Source of the DNA: Acanthaster planci
Lineage: Eukaryota > Echinodermata > Asteroidea > Valvatida > Acanthasteridae
Length of the DNA stretch: 64,000 nucleotides
Reading direction: 5' to 3'
Assembly (NCBI RefSeq): GCF_001949145.1
Contig: NW_019091404.1
Span: 2,315,173 to 2,379,172, forward strand
Below the pieces are notes generated by a model, which saw nothing but the letters and a program-made list of their open reading frames with translations, was not told the DNA's origin and made no database searches. This document shows, one piece after another, positions 1-13,200 of the stretch. Made by a program: the position numbers and the translations under genes. The stretch's first letter is position 1. Each line of letters starts with the position of its first letter.

Positions 1-2593
1 AAGGGTTTAGTGCACTTGTATACATGTACCTGTGCATGCGTATATGTAAACACAGGTTATGTGTAGATAGCACTGCTGAATACAGTGTGACCCAATTTGC
101 ACAAAATAGACAAATCTGGGATGAAACGCAGGTGACTGTATCAGCCCCCTTCCCCTGAGAACCCCCATTGCACACATCTTAGACATCTATGGCAATTGAA
201 ATAACAAAATACAAATTTCTTGAAAATTCTCAAGCAAAAAAAAAGCACTTCGTATTGCGAGAGCTGGACCAATCCTATTTGATTGGTTTTTCCTTGGACA
301 ACTACGGCTGCAAGTAAAAGTCACACAACTTACATGTATGTGAATTCATGAGAATTTTCTCCCCAATCATATGTGGTATTGCGCTCCGAGTACCAGCTAC
401 ATGTACATGTGCAGTGATCAATGATTCACTGAAGTGGCTACGTTATCGGTACATCATGGAGAAAGGGTTACATGCACATCGGTAAAATGCTTGATGTCTT
501 AGGAAGTTCAAATATGAATTAACGTTACTTTACCTTTTCCCCCCTTTGCATTCATAGTAAATGATGGGAATAGGAGGAACTGAGCTCATGTCAGAGTCAC
601 AAATATGCTCTGAGTGGCATCAAATCACAAAAATGATAGTGGTCTAATAATATTTTCCAGAACTGTACATCCACTTGACCAAGTACATGAGAATAAGACA
701 CTGCCATTGCCTATCAGGACGCGTCCTTCTCTTTGCAGTACATGTAAGCTGCACTATCTACGGTACTACTGGTCCATGTCATGTGAAAGTCAACCAAGCA
801 CATGTTGGACACTGGCATTTACTGCTGCCAGTAGATCTACATGGACATGTGTGTGGGAAAACAGAATTGAGATGGGTCAAGCATGGTGATTAGGGTACCA
901 GAGAAGAAAAAACACTGCATGTTACATGTACATATTACAGTCTCCATTCTCCAACTGTTCCGCACGATGCATTTTCACGTATACATGCATCAAAAAAACT
1001 TATTAAAAAACTTATTTCTCCCTCATTTAGCTTGAAATACGGTAAACTCTATGCCAACGAGAGATTAAGAGGAATATTTCCATTGGGAAAGCCAAAAGCA
1101 AGAGGAACACAAATAAAAGTGGAGCCAAAGTGTAGAGTACAGTCTATCTACCATCTGTCACTCATCCCCTGTTGTTGTTCTTTTCATATGTACACGTACA
1201 TATACCTATCTGATTAACCTGCTCTACGCAAGGTTAAAGTACCGGTGAATGAAATTGAAGTAGCCTTGAAATGCAACAGAGAAGGCCTCCAAGTTGCGTG
1301 AATCCTGTCCTTCAATGGAGGAGGCCTTGTGGGATTTCAAAACATACTACTGTAGTTCTGCCTCTTGCTAAACAATTTCAATCAATGGTTCTAGTTGTAT
1401 TGTAATTTAAATGACCGCATTTGTCAAAGGCCAAGGGATCTGAGGTCATATGACAATGGGAAATGGTTGGATGATCGGATGCCTATTCAGGACTTGTTCA
1501 CTAACAGAAAGTATGCTTCCTTCAGCAGAATTTCTACCATGATTTTCAAGTTTCCTGAGGGCGTTGGAGCAGATTTAAAAAAAAAACAAAGAGAGGAGGG
1601 TTTTTCCTGAATTATGTTACAAGCCTGATTTGGGGGATTTGTTTGTTTGTTTGTTTGTTTTTTTGGTTTTTGCTGTTGTGCAGTACGTAGTAACAATTTT
1701 AACATAGTATCTTGCACTATCTACAATTTAACAGCAGAATAATCAATACCAACAAGCTATCGTGCATCACAACTTTCTCGTCATCATCTTCACTTGTAGG
1801 TATTTCTTTGGAAACAAACGGAAGTCATATTGCATAATTTGTTTCACTGTACAAACGTATTCTATATTCTTAATTGAAACATTTTTGCAGAAAGTTCTAC
1901 AAAGAGATTTTACATTTGATATATTGCAAACTGTGATCAAATGCATGTTACCAGCGTATGATGTATTTGCCATTCTGTCACAACCCGACATCATCTCGAA
2001 AGTTGACATACATGTACATGTACATGTATTTCATTATCACAACCAAGGCACAAATTATTTCATTCCTCGACATACATTACCAGTTTGTTAACCATAAAAC
2101 ATATACTTTGTCTTTGTAAATGCTTTCTCGAAATCTAACAAAATCATTCAGAGTTTGTACAAATTTAAATTTATTTTAAAATCAGCTTGAAATACTTTCT
2201 TAGAGAAAATCAGTTCTTTCCAGGAGAAATTCTTACAGTTTCATTTTAATATGGTACATCCCTTGCCGCCAATGGTATTAGACATAGGCCCTTCCTACAT
2301 CTACATTTATGTTGTAAGCTGCTGTTCAAGAAAAGGCTTAAAAGCTAAACTGAAATTTTAGTCTCATGTCAAAGTCCCCATCAAGTTTTCCATGTTTTCA
2401 GTTTTAAAGAAATGTAATGACAAAATTAATTCAAGAGTAGGGCCTACTGTACAGTGCCCACAAAAAGAATCTACCGGTTTAGAAGCATGGTAACGAGAAC
2501 CTTCCTATTCAGCAAAACTTCTTTATTAATATTATCTTACATTTTGGTTTTTTTGCCCACCTTGAGAATTAAAACGAAAACCTGAAAACTCAC
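1..2593. other. Probable intron or intergenic DNA left of an unrecognised minus-strand gene
   Basis: No convincing exon was seen here on either strand. The stretch holds scattered TACATG-type hexamer runs (for example near 400, 900 and 2010), a (TTTG)n microsatellite at about 1637-1665, and AT-rich single-copy-looking sequence. It is most likely the first intron of the minus-strand gene whose first exon lies at 2594-2832, because that exon ends in a good splice donor pointing into this stretch. The open frames here (60-109 codons) lack splice context and look like chance. Confidence 0.5.
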
Positions 2594-2832
2594 TGCATTG
2601 GAGGCCTTCTTTGGAAATCACTTTTCCTGCGAATTTTCGTCAGCTCTGAAGGGGGCCCATCGTGAAACTCGTTAGCATGATCTTGGGAGATACTCCGGGT
2701 CTGCTTCACTAACGGATGTTGTTTGCTCTGGGCGCCGAGATTAGAAGCGGACGACGGGTCAACTTTAACTGCTGCGTCTGGTGAGTCCATGCCGTCCGGA
2801 TCGAGAAGACCGTTGTTTTCGTCTCCAGACAT
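2594..2832 (-). CDS. First coding exon of an unrecognised minus-strand gene (N-terminal 79 residues, partial)
   Basis: I do not recognise this protein. Seen: an ATG at 2832 (reading down) opens a frame of 79 full codons plus two bases, ending in GCA|GTGAGT, a strong donor. The product begins MSGDENNGLLDPDG and ends near KIRRKSDFQRRPP. It is hydrophilic, with an acidic start and a basic Ser-containing end (KIRRKS looks like a basophilic kinase site), and has no signal peptide or membrane segment, so it reads as a disordered cytosolic or nuclear N-terminus. The frame is also open upstream to 2895. I chose the internal ATG because composition changes there, but 2895 or 2874 are possible starts. 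The next exon must lie left of 2594, probably outside the window. The gene is head-to-head with AGTRAP, 1.39 kb between start codons. Confidence 0.55.
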
Positions 2833-4219
2833 ACAGCGTGAAAATTCTCCTTTATTCTGTCCTATTTCTCCCATTCTTGCCTGATGCATACACACTGGTG
2901 ATCTTCAGGAAATACTCGTCATCGACTCCCACTCGGGAATTGTTACAGGAAACTTGCGCAGGAAGGACTTTGGAACTTCAACAGTACCAAACTTTCTCTC
3001 AAAAGTTTTCTCATTCCTGTGTACGTGTGTGAGCGCTGTGTTGAATGACCATTCTCAAAGGGCCTCGAATGCTAGTTAGCGACAACTTTTGCCTGGTGAC
3101 TGGTACGCGCGTCATTGTCACCCCGTTACATAATAGGTCAAGTAATAATGAAACCAGTTTGGCGCCCCACTGAGAATTTAACCGAGTTGCGAATAAACCG
3201 CGAACAGTGTTTGGACAGGGCGCCCCCTCCGCCTTGTTTACAGTCACGTCGAAAATGTGATGAGGTCTGGTACTTTTGGGCAGAATGTCAGTTTGCTCTG
3301 GACTTTTCAAAGCAAATTACTCTCAATATGAAGAGAAATTGAGTGCAAAGAAGAGCTGTCCAAATTTTCATTTTCAAAAGATGGCTTGCCGGATGTAAGT
3401 TTTGTTCCATGTACTTCAGCCCACCTGTTAAATTGGAATAAAGTTAATTTTGATAGGACACAGGCAAAGAGAATCGTCGGGGAAAAAGGATCACTGGACC
3501 AAAATGTCTTGCTTAAGAACAAAAATGAATCATGATGTCAGTGGCATAAATCTGTGTTGGAAATTTTGGGATGGGATTTCTTTTTTTAGTGATTTTGCAA
3601 ACATTTAAGTGGTTGGGAAATCCTGAAAATTCTTCAGAATCTTCTTTATGTGTTTTTGCTCATCACAAAAAATGGGGAGGCGGTGATTCAGTAGCCCCCC
3701 CCGAAAAAATAGTGGGGATATATTTCACATCCCCAGGGATTTACACTCATGCATAATGTATATCACAAACATGCCATACTGAATATTACTTCTAGAAGTC
3801 CATACCAATCACTAACAAAATCCCTCCACACAGAAATCAGGACATCATGTCAACAAACCTCTAATTTTATTACATTAATTACAAAAGTACCAATTTTTCA
3901 GATTTTATTCCCGACGGTAAAATAACAGCCCAATATTTAGGTCAAAGGTGAATCACTTGATCTGACTCTCTGTAGTCTGGTTAAGATTGCGCAAACCCGT
4001 TGTTTAGTTTTTTCACATGTAACGAAAGGACGGTTCGCTCAGACTAAAAGGGGACCAGACCATATACTTTTATGTAGATTTTATGATGATCTTATTCATC
4101 ATCACATGCGCTAGCTCAGTAGCTGGTTAATTTTTTTCCTGATGAAGCACTAACCTCGAGAGCAGTGCGACGTCGAGCTCTTCTTTACTTACCGGGGAGT
4201 GAGGCGACAAGCTTTCACC
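2833..4219. promoter_or_regulatory. Shared head-to-head upstream region of the minus-strand gene and AGTRAP
   Basis: This 1.39 kb separates two divergent start codons and should contain both 5' UTRs and promoters. No TATA box in a convincing position was seen. A GACGTC core (CRE half-palindrome type) lies at about 4170, roughly 50 bp before the AGTRAP ATG. At 3378-3400 a short AAGATGGC...|GTAAGT sequence could be a tiny upstream exon with a donor, but its phase does not fit AGTRAP exon 2. A CCCCCCGAAAAAA-type repeat fragment lies at 3690-3750. Confidence 0.35.
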
Positions 4220-4282
4220 ATGAGCAGTCCCAATCCGTTGAATTTGCCGCTCGGTTCCATAATGGACAAGTGGGTTTTGAAG
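4220..4282 (+). CDS. AGTRAP: AGTRAP coding exon 1
   Basis: Twenty-one codons from ATG to AAG, then donor GTGAGC (phase 0). It encodes MSSPNPLNLPLGSIMDKWVLK, matching the family N-terminus where a 'P..NLK' stretch enters membrane segment 1. A GACGTC core lies about 50 bp upstream. Confidence 0.8.
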
Positions 4283-7200
4283 GTGAGCATATTTTCCGAG
4301 GTTTTTGGGGTTATTGGTCGTGCAGGTTCCAATTTATAGGGTGTGCAGTGAGCTCGCATTTGAGAAAATCGATGTGAAGGTTTGTTTGGCATGTTGGGGA
4401 TCTAAAACATTGTAAAACAACGCAAGAAAGTGAGGATTATTTTTAGCTGAAATGAACCAAAAGTCGGATTGTCTGTTGAAATAAGCCTTTGGCAGTGTGT
4501 TATGCCTAACAGTTCATTTGGTTTTCTCACTAGCATGACTAGCATGACTTAGCACGACCGGCCGTGAACAGGTTGGAAAACCCAGTCCATCTGCCTATGT
4601 ACTACTAGGTCCAGGGTGACCAGATTTTAGAAAACGACGTATACAACAGCACACATTGCAAGGGTGTGGAGTGCCTTAGGGGTTGTCAAGAACTTTTCTT
4701 GAATTGGAGGGTCAAATCATGCAATTTGACTTACTTTAAAAAGTGTTTATCGTTTCATTGCACTGCAAAAGAGGATTATTACATTTACTCTTCATTTAAT
4801 AGAAGAGCTGACTCTGGCCTGAACGTACATTCACCTTTCACCTTTTTTATTAGAATCGGTTACTCTTGAACTTGAAGCCATCATTAAATTCTGATTCCTG
4901 ATTATTTCTGAAACTCCGATAGAAAAACTACGCAGCTTCTAAGAATGTATAATCTGGAACAAGTTTTTCCTTGACCAAAGATTTCCTGACGAGTGACGAC
5001 CACCGACAACCCCAAATCTTATAGTTATACAGTACCTGGATCTGTTGTCTAGGTCTCGGTCTTTGCTTCATTAGAACTGTGCTGAGATGCACAGACAGTA
5101 GACCTGGCCATAGCCGTGGAAGCCTGTTTTGGACACGGCCTTTAGGTTGGTCATTATCAATCGCGGTTATCATAACGAAATTCAACAAGAATAGTTGGAA
5201 TCGTTGGGTATGACTATGCCAGACTATGCCGAGTGCACATACATGTACATGCTGCAGGCTAGCGAGCAATATTATCCGTGGGAGGCTCGACCTTGAGCAG
5301 CCTGCGATCTTGAGAACATTGCACCTGGGTACATGTAATTTCTTTGTAGTTTCATATAATTTGTTGAAATTGCAAAATACAGGAAAAAAATGTATCCTGG
5401 GAAGGGTCAGTATGGGACGCGGGACATAAGGGCAAAATAAGGGACGATTCCATAAAATATGGGACGCCTGGTCACCCTGCCATGCACACAAGCATGTTCA
5501 CCATCATGCTTGCGTCGTGCCATGACCATGATGGCATGTAGTGAAAATGTCAACAACCACTCTTTTGGGTTTCCAAGTTGTTTTTCCATGTGTTAAAGGT
5601 ACATGTAGTCTGCCCGACCATGTCCAAATGTTAAAAAAGGCAATTACTTGAATCAGGTGCTATGTTTATGGGAGCTTAGGAAACTTAGAGTTACTTAGTC
5701 TAGTAGGCTGTTCAGAAATATGTAGCATTAGAGGCTCATCTGTGGGGAGATTTGCCATTTTTGGAGGTGGAACACATGCTATCCGTGTGCTCCCCAGAAC
5801 TGTGGGATTTGGCGCCCACCACACGCGCGGCGGACATAGAACCTCACAGTTCTGAAGAACACACGGCATAAAAATTGCAGGGTTTTTCCTCCCTTTTCAG
5901 GCATTTTGATGGGCCAGTAATATTAATATCACTAAATGTGTTCTGTTCCTGTCAAGGTATCAAGTTATTATTCATGAAGCAATTATGGAACTGTTTTGAA
6001 ATACATTGTACTGTACATGGTGTGGGCCTCGTTACACCCTAACCAAGAAGAATGTTAAAGTATAATACCTCTCAGTTTGGAATGAAATGATGAATTTTGG
6101 AATTTACGTGAGCAAAAACTGTGTATCCCAGAAAGCCGAATTCTTTTTTAATTGACTCTTTCCTTTGGTTAAACTACATGTGCATCACTGTCGATCAAAG
6201 AAAAATGTAATTAATTCACAGTAAATCTACATGTATCTTTTTCATGACCCTCAGAAGGCTGGAATGAATGGAATGTTTGTGATCTTTATTCAGTGGCTGC
6301 AGACACAGTCTACGGGTAGTCTGTTTTCTCTTTTGCAAACAAAGCTGAAAAATCAAATCTGGGTTGACCATACCTTCGTGAATTTGGGTTGACAAAGTTC
6401 AAACTGGTTGAAGAGTTGAGTTGGCATCCAGATTGGTTTTCTAATCAGTGAGGGAGATATCATTGGATTGCCCTGATTGAAGAAGTTTCCCCACAAGAAT
6501 GGTACATGTAAAGCCCTGGGGTCGGAGATGTTAATGCATGCATATAGGCTCTACAGGCCACATATCCATGTACATGTACAGTACAGGTACATACATGTAT
6601 GTACATGAAGTCGCATTCTTCAGAATTTAAAATCCTTTCCCACACCTCCCTGAAAACTCACCCAAATTCTGAAATGTCACGGCAGGCTCAGAGTGGATGG
6701 GTTTTATTCAATATTATTGGGCCACACCTTCCTAGTTCATAGGATGTGTGTCAGGATTGTGCTGTGTGCTACTTTGTTTATAAAAGACGTACATGTATAC
6801 ATGTACAGAGTGTGCTTAAGATTTATCTGGTTGAAAGATGGGGAACATTCTGGGAACCAGAAATGTGCAAAGGTTTTTGATTGCAAAATTTAGGATAACC
6901 ACTGGTAAGGGTGATGACATTTTAAAAATGCTTACTGTGCTACGGTTGACACCGGGTCAGAAACAGTGTCACATGCAAGAGAGGTCAAACCTCAACATGA
7001 TAACCAAACCTCGTCATATATCGGTCTCAAGCACTGTATGATACATGTAGCATTCAAACTTGAATAAAACATGTTGAATTGCAAATTACTAGTACATGTA
7101 CATATGTATCAGGCACACCATATGGAGTAGAGCTGTTTGTTTGTTAGTATGCATGTCAGTGTAGGTGTGGGAAATGTGATTTTTCACCCTGTCATGCCTG

Positions 7201-10200
7201 TAGCAGGAGTTACATCCTCAAATGCATACATGTGCATGTACATGTACATGTATGCTTGTCTAAGCCATAGGCTCAAAAACACAAATTTAAACCACACACA
7301 CACTGGTTTGTGTGTTCGGGTACCTGTATGTCCGTGCGTGACTGTTTGCAGCCTTGTTATTTGGCACAAGGGTGAAAGGTGAATTCCTGGTGATAGATCA
7401 CATGCCAGTGAGCACGTGCTGGTATTTTGCCTCGTCATTCCCTGAACAGACTCAAGGAATTAGATTAAAATGGATTCTACGCAAATAAGGTCTATAAGTC
7501 AGAAATGGAGAGTGATTATTGTCCATGAACCTTCTGAAATACCCACCCATCATAAACATTAATTGAGAAACAAGTGAAGGGCTTTTTTCCCCCATTTCTC
7601 ATTGGTAATTGTACACCATTGTGACATTCTGTATAGACCTTTATCGGGATGCTGCTCTGTTTTGTCCTGACCCTGTGTGCCAGATGACAAAAGAAATGTT
7701 TTTCTTCCATCCTCAATTTGATTACATTGCTTCCAGTGGTAGAAAGACATGATGGCTGCCCCATGATAAAGGTTATTCATGTAGGCAGACTCCCCAGAAC
7801 AATGTGAGTGAAGTCGCTTAACATGCCATAATTAAAGACTTGTTCTTGTTAAAGACCCAGTCATTGCGCTCTGCCACTCTGCAGTAGCCAAGCCATCCAT
7901 CACAAATGTCTCGTGTACTCCGGCAGCACTAAACCAATGTTTGCCAATGTAGGCCCCACGGATAAAATTAGCAGAGCTGGCAGGGTGTGAACGCGTGAGT
8001 TGATTTTACTCAAGGACTTGACGGTATTGACAGAGGCATTGATCCATCATCCAGGCTTGTTCTGTAGCACACTTTGCTCAGAGGTGCTTGATGAGAGTTA
8101 AAGTCTTTTAATTAATAAAGGCAGTTGAGATCTGAGGGAATGAAACGTCACCTCCATTTGTAAAGACGTCCAGGTAATATTTTGCTACTGCTGTCAATGA
8201 GATACGATGCCAATGCAATTTTGTCTGTGACTAGCCATTTGCGCGATTGTAGTGGTTGCAATGCATAAACATGTTGATACTTGACCACATTTCTCTAGGT
8301 ACCAGCAAAAAGTGAAATTCCTTTGAATATATGTCGTTAGTGGACTCTAGTCTATAATTTACATTGTATGTTGTGCCACCTCTGTGGACTGTTCATAGAT
8401 CATTCTCAATCTTTTTACCCCAATGGCCCTAAATACTACAAAGTACCAATAGTAGTAAAACGAAGCCTACAGCGCTGTCGCTTGTATAAATGTACATGAC
8501 CTTATAGTTCTCTGAAGCCATAAAATACAATAGATAAGACAATGTACCGTATACTACAGTGTTATAGCACTATGAATGCACGACTTTATTGTTCTCTCTG
8601 TGAGTAACAGTGGAAGTGTCCTAGCCAGAAGTAGTCATTTGTAGCGCTAGGTCCTTCAGGCTCAGGCTGCTATTTAGTATTTTGTAGTACTGGGTACTGC
8701 AAGCCAAATTTTGTGTAGAACTATTAGGGTTAAATTCGGAGTGTGCTGTTACAGATTGTGGGGTATATTTACGTCATACTGTGCATATAAGCTCAGATCA
8801 TACTTGTGTCTGTGACGAGCAGAGACCCTGAACACCAATTACAGATGTTCATTGGCTCCATTCATCATGCCTGATTGGATACTACCATGCCCCCAGCAGG
8901 ATATTGGCTTGTGTATAATTAATTTTTGGCCTGGCCAGGGCCAGACTTTAAACTGTTAATTGTCGGCCACTTAAACAGGTAAAATGGACTTGATAGTGTG
9001 CAATATATACGGTACACATTTACATGTACACAACCTAAAAAATAATAATAGCCAATTAATTGATACAGTGTATATAAATCATACTGCTTACATGTACATA
9101 CATGTACCTTAGGCCTACATGTAGTTAACAGACTTGTACTATGTGATACCTGTACTCACGCGCATATGGCATGTATACGTGTTTGCCAGTTATTAGTTGG
9201 CTTTTATCTAATGTGGCATTGTTTTTACTGAAGCGTGAAACATGTACAACGTATGTATCCTTTTAGAATTCATAAAAACACAATTGTTTTAACACTTGAT
9301 AAATTTTTAGCAGTTTTTGAAGCAGAGCTGTATATTCGTACAGAATCTAATTCAATGATTATGCATTTTGTTTGTTTGTTTTTTGTTTCCCTGTAAACCA
9401 AGTGATCCACTACCGGTTCCTACATGTAACATGAGGAAGTACATGCACGGTGAATGGTATACTTATTGTTGGTGGTTATTGCATGTACATGTATAATTAC
9501 CTTGTCAAATTGTGTGGCGTGCTCGTGAACGCGTATCTGTAAATCGATTAACTCGTACCTTTTGGCACATAAACACCTGGAAATTAATCAATATTCGGAT
9601 ATCATTTGCAGAGCGCCGTCTGTTTGTAGTTCCTGTGTCGCTTTAACTGAAGCAGAGCGGGACTTGAGGCAGGATGGTTGAATGAAAGAAACGGGAAGCT
9701 CGTTGACATTGACAGAAAGAAAAAAGTTTATGTTACAGTACACTTGCACATGCGAGAATGGATGGCCTTTGAGCATACACACCAGTACACCGTACAGTGT
9801 GCTCAATATGATGTATATTTTGTCACATTGGTTTGAGTGCAGAACTGTAAAATGCATGTCCTGGCGTACATGTACGTACATGTACATGTACCATACATTT
9901 ACAAGCTTTACATAGGCTTACCGGTACATGTGCATAAACAGAGCCACAAAATGAATTGCTGTACTTTTGAAAAATTGTACATGTATTTGCACACAACTCC
10001 TAATTCCGTCAACTTCTGGATGGTCAAACATGATTGGTGGGAAGTCAAAAATCGCATAAAAAGACAACACGCACACACAGCAGTGTGCTTGTCATTTAAT
10101 TAGGTATTCATGCCTATCGTTGGAATTGAACAAAAATAACAACATTAATGCAATTTTTCTATTCACATTTAAGTACATTATTTAGGAAAATGCCTGTCAC

Positions 10201-13200
10201 ACTATGTACATGTACATTTTGTATCAAACGTACCGGTATAGTTGGAAATTTTTTACATTGGGTTGGAAATTTAAAGTGCATAAAAACCAGATTGTGTGAG
10301 ATTTTATCTGAGCACCAACGCGGGTACTGACCGGTACAAGCATGGTACAAGTGCTCAGAGCATTCACGGTACCCCCTTTACAATATACTGTACATGTATG
10401 TACATGTACATGTATGTAGTGTGTACATGTACAGAACTGTACATAGTTTGATTTTTTTATGTTATTTTCACCGGTATTTTCTTTTAAAAAAGATATTGCT
10501 TGTGCATATTGCGAAAGGCATTCAGGGACTGCATATCTGAAGTCATTTTACAAAGATGATTTTTAATGGTTTATATTGACAGATATATCAGCATACTAAT
10601 CGTACATGGTTGTGCTGTTCATGAAATGTTTGCTTTCCTCTGCACACAGAACTGTGTACATGTACCAGTATATGGAATTCTATCTCTGTTAAATTTCCCC
10701 AATATGCATGGATTGTTTTACCCCTACGGTGTCCTGTGTGACTGGTTCTTCCTCCCCACATAGCCTGTCAGCAAATTGAATTGCAGCGGCGAGCTGGCCC
10801 ACGGAGCCTTCGAGCCTCCCTCCCTCTAACACAGTATCTGAAACAAACGTGGGTCAGTGAGTATTGATTTCCCCAAAGTGAGATGAGACCATGGATGTCT
10901 CAACCCTCTGCCTCTTCTCCCTGACTTAATTTGTATCAGGGCACTGCATAATGCGATTGCGGTATCCCAACCCAACACGGTGTGCACATCTTGCATTGCC
11001 TTGGGAGAGCTCACACCATTTTTGATGGATCACAATTAAGAGACTTTCGCTGGGCTACTGGTTGTGGGAAATGGAGGGGGAAGTGGAGGGCTTGGATGAT
11101 ATGGGGAGGGGGAACGCAGGCGAGGCAAAAGCATGAAAACTTTAGGCAATTCTTGGCCTAAACCATGTAAAAACCCATCATGCATTTAAACTGATCAAAA
11201 AAGAAAGTGAACGCGGTGGAAAATCAAAAGTTCCTGTAGTCCTGTAATCTGTTATCTACTTTTGTTGTAACAGCATAATAATTATAAAGCTTGAGATACA
11301 TGTACAGTATAGTCTAACTTTAACTGTAATTTGAAACAAATGTACCCGTACATGTACATGTACACGTACCGGTATACGTGTACTTAATGTATGCTCTCCT
11401 TAAATAACTTACCTACATGTACATGTACGCACCTGTAATGTTCTTTTCTCAACCTGCTCTTATTTCTTTTACACGTTTTAAAAATCCTTCTCACTTCTTT
11501 TCTGCCACTGGGGAACTAGATTGAATGTTACCGGGTAGGCTTTATACTGGGGTAAATGTCACAGTAGTGTTGAGGTGGATACATACTTGACAAGTAATGT
11601 GATGCCTACATGTTGCCGAGGGACATTGATTGTGGTGACATTTGGAAAAGCTTGTACAGAAAAAGCTTTAAGGCGAAAGTTCAGATGTCTTTTGCACGCT
11701 AGAAAAAGTTTAGTGGTTTTACAAGGAAAATCGACTTGAAGCTGCGTAGAGTTTTGTAGTTTTTTTCCCAATATTTTTAGATGTTGTGTTTGGAAAATAC
11801 AAAAATGTTGTGTGTTTCTTTTAGAAATTTCATCGGTGATTCTTGTAGCAAATGCCGTAGAAAGTTAATCTTTTGGCCTCTGATAATTTACAATTCATTT
11901 ACTTTTAAGGCGGGATAGGGAAAGAGGTAAACTCAAGTGTGAATAAGGAAAACAAGAGCTGTCTCACCAAAACAGCTAATTACAAAGCTGATTAGTAAGC
12001 ATACCGGGTACATGTACTCGCACAGTACCAACCACATTCATTGCAGTGTCCCAGTCATTACACAAAGCCCAGTGTCTGTAATGGGCACTTGAAAATGTAC
12101 AGGAACAAATGCATTTGGTGTCACATCTTTCAAGTTGTAATTATTTATTACCTGCTGGCTGCAGACATCCATTTAGAAGAAACACGTTTTGTAGTTAGTA
12201 GACAATCTGTCTCCTTTCTGAAACTGTGCCTTGGTTTGGGTCCTGGGGCCAGACACAAAATAAATTAGGTTTAGTGTACTCGGTGAATGCTAAAAGTTGC
12301 CTCAAAATGGCACCTTCCCCCCTTCAAAAAAGGAAAAGAATAGAGAAGAAAAATTAATCAACAGAATTTTCAGAAGCATCATCAAAGCAGTTGGTACCAA
12401 AGATTACCTGCAAATTATGCATTTACTGTTCATAAAGTGGTGTGTCTTGGTTTTGTGCGTTAATAATGTTCCATCCCCGAAAAATCAGGTTTTCAGAGGA
12501 CTCAACCGTGGGATATAAATTTTGCCCCAAAAAATTTAGAATTTGAAAGGTATCACATCCCCATCCTTTGAAATAACATCAAAGGAAATCTCTTATGACT
12601 ACATCAGTTAATTCTTTTGTGGCCCAATAATCAAAAGGAGGAGGGCTGCTTCATAACCTTTGTAAAGCTCTCACTGAGCTATCACAAATCGCCATGGGAA
12701 TCAATCTATGTGTAGGTCGTTATCAGAGTCCTGGCAATTTTGAGTTGTTTTCTTCCCTCTAATTGAAGGCATGTTTATTGACGTGAACAAGCCAGTAGTT
12801 TACTAATGAAATTTAAAGTGCTTCATGCACAGGTGTATGTGGCAGTATGATACATGTATGTCTGCATACATGTATGTACACATTTTCATAATTGATTAGT
12901 ATTCAATTTAAATAGCATTCTCAATTCATTTAACAATTTCACTTGATCAGAATTAGCTATGACTCTAAATAGTCCTTACTAGGGTAGAGTTATTTTGCTA
13001 ACTGTTTATACACTGTACAGTGTACATATACATGTACAGTATGCTTATCACATGTACACGTATGCACATGTGCTTGTACGAGTATACACGACCATTCTGT
13101 AATTGTGTAATGTTGATGTTTGACACATGTACATATTTGTACAGTCCATGAGTCACATGAGCCTTTCAACCTGCTGGTTCATGTATGTACATGTACAGTA

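Noticed and set aside
3381-3394. Short ATG exon with GTAAGT donor as an alternative AGTRAP start
   Set aside because: It ends in phase 2 while AGTRAP exon 2 begins in phase 0, so the join would be out of frame; kept only as a possible noncoding exon.
4928-5491. 187-codon minus-strand frame, among the longest in the window
   Set aside because: Overlaps the terminus of a hAT-like element, has no transposase motif or other domain, and composition is not coding-like.
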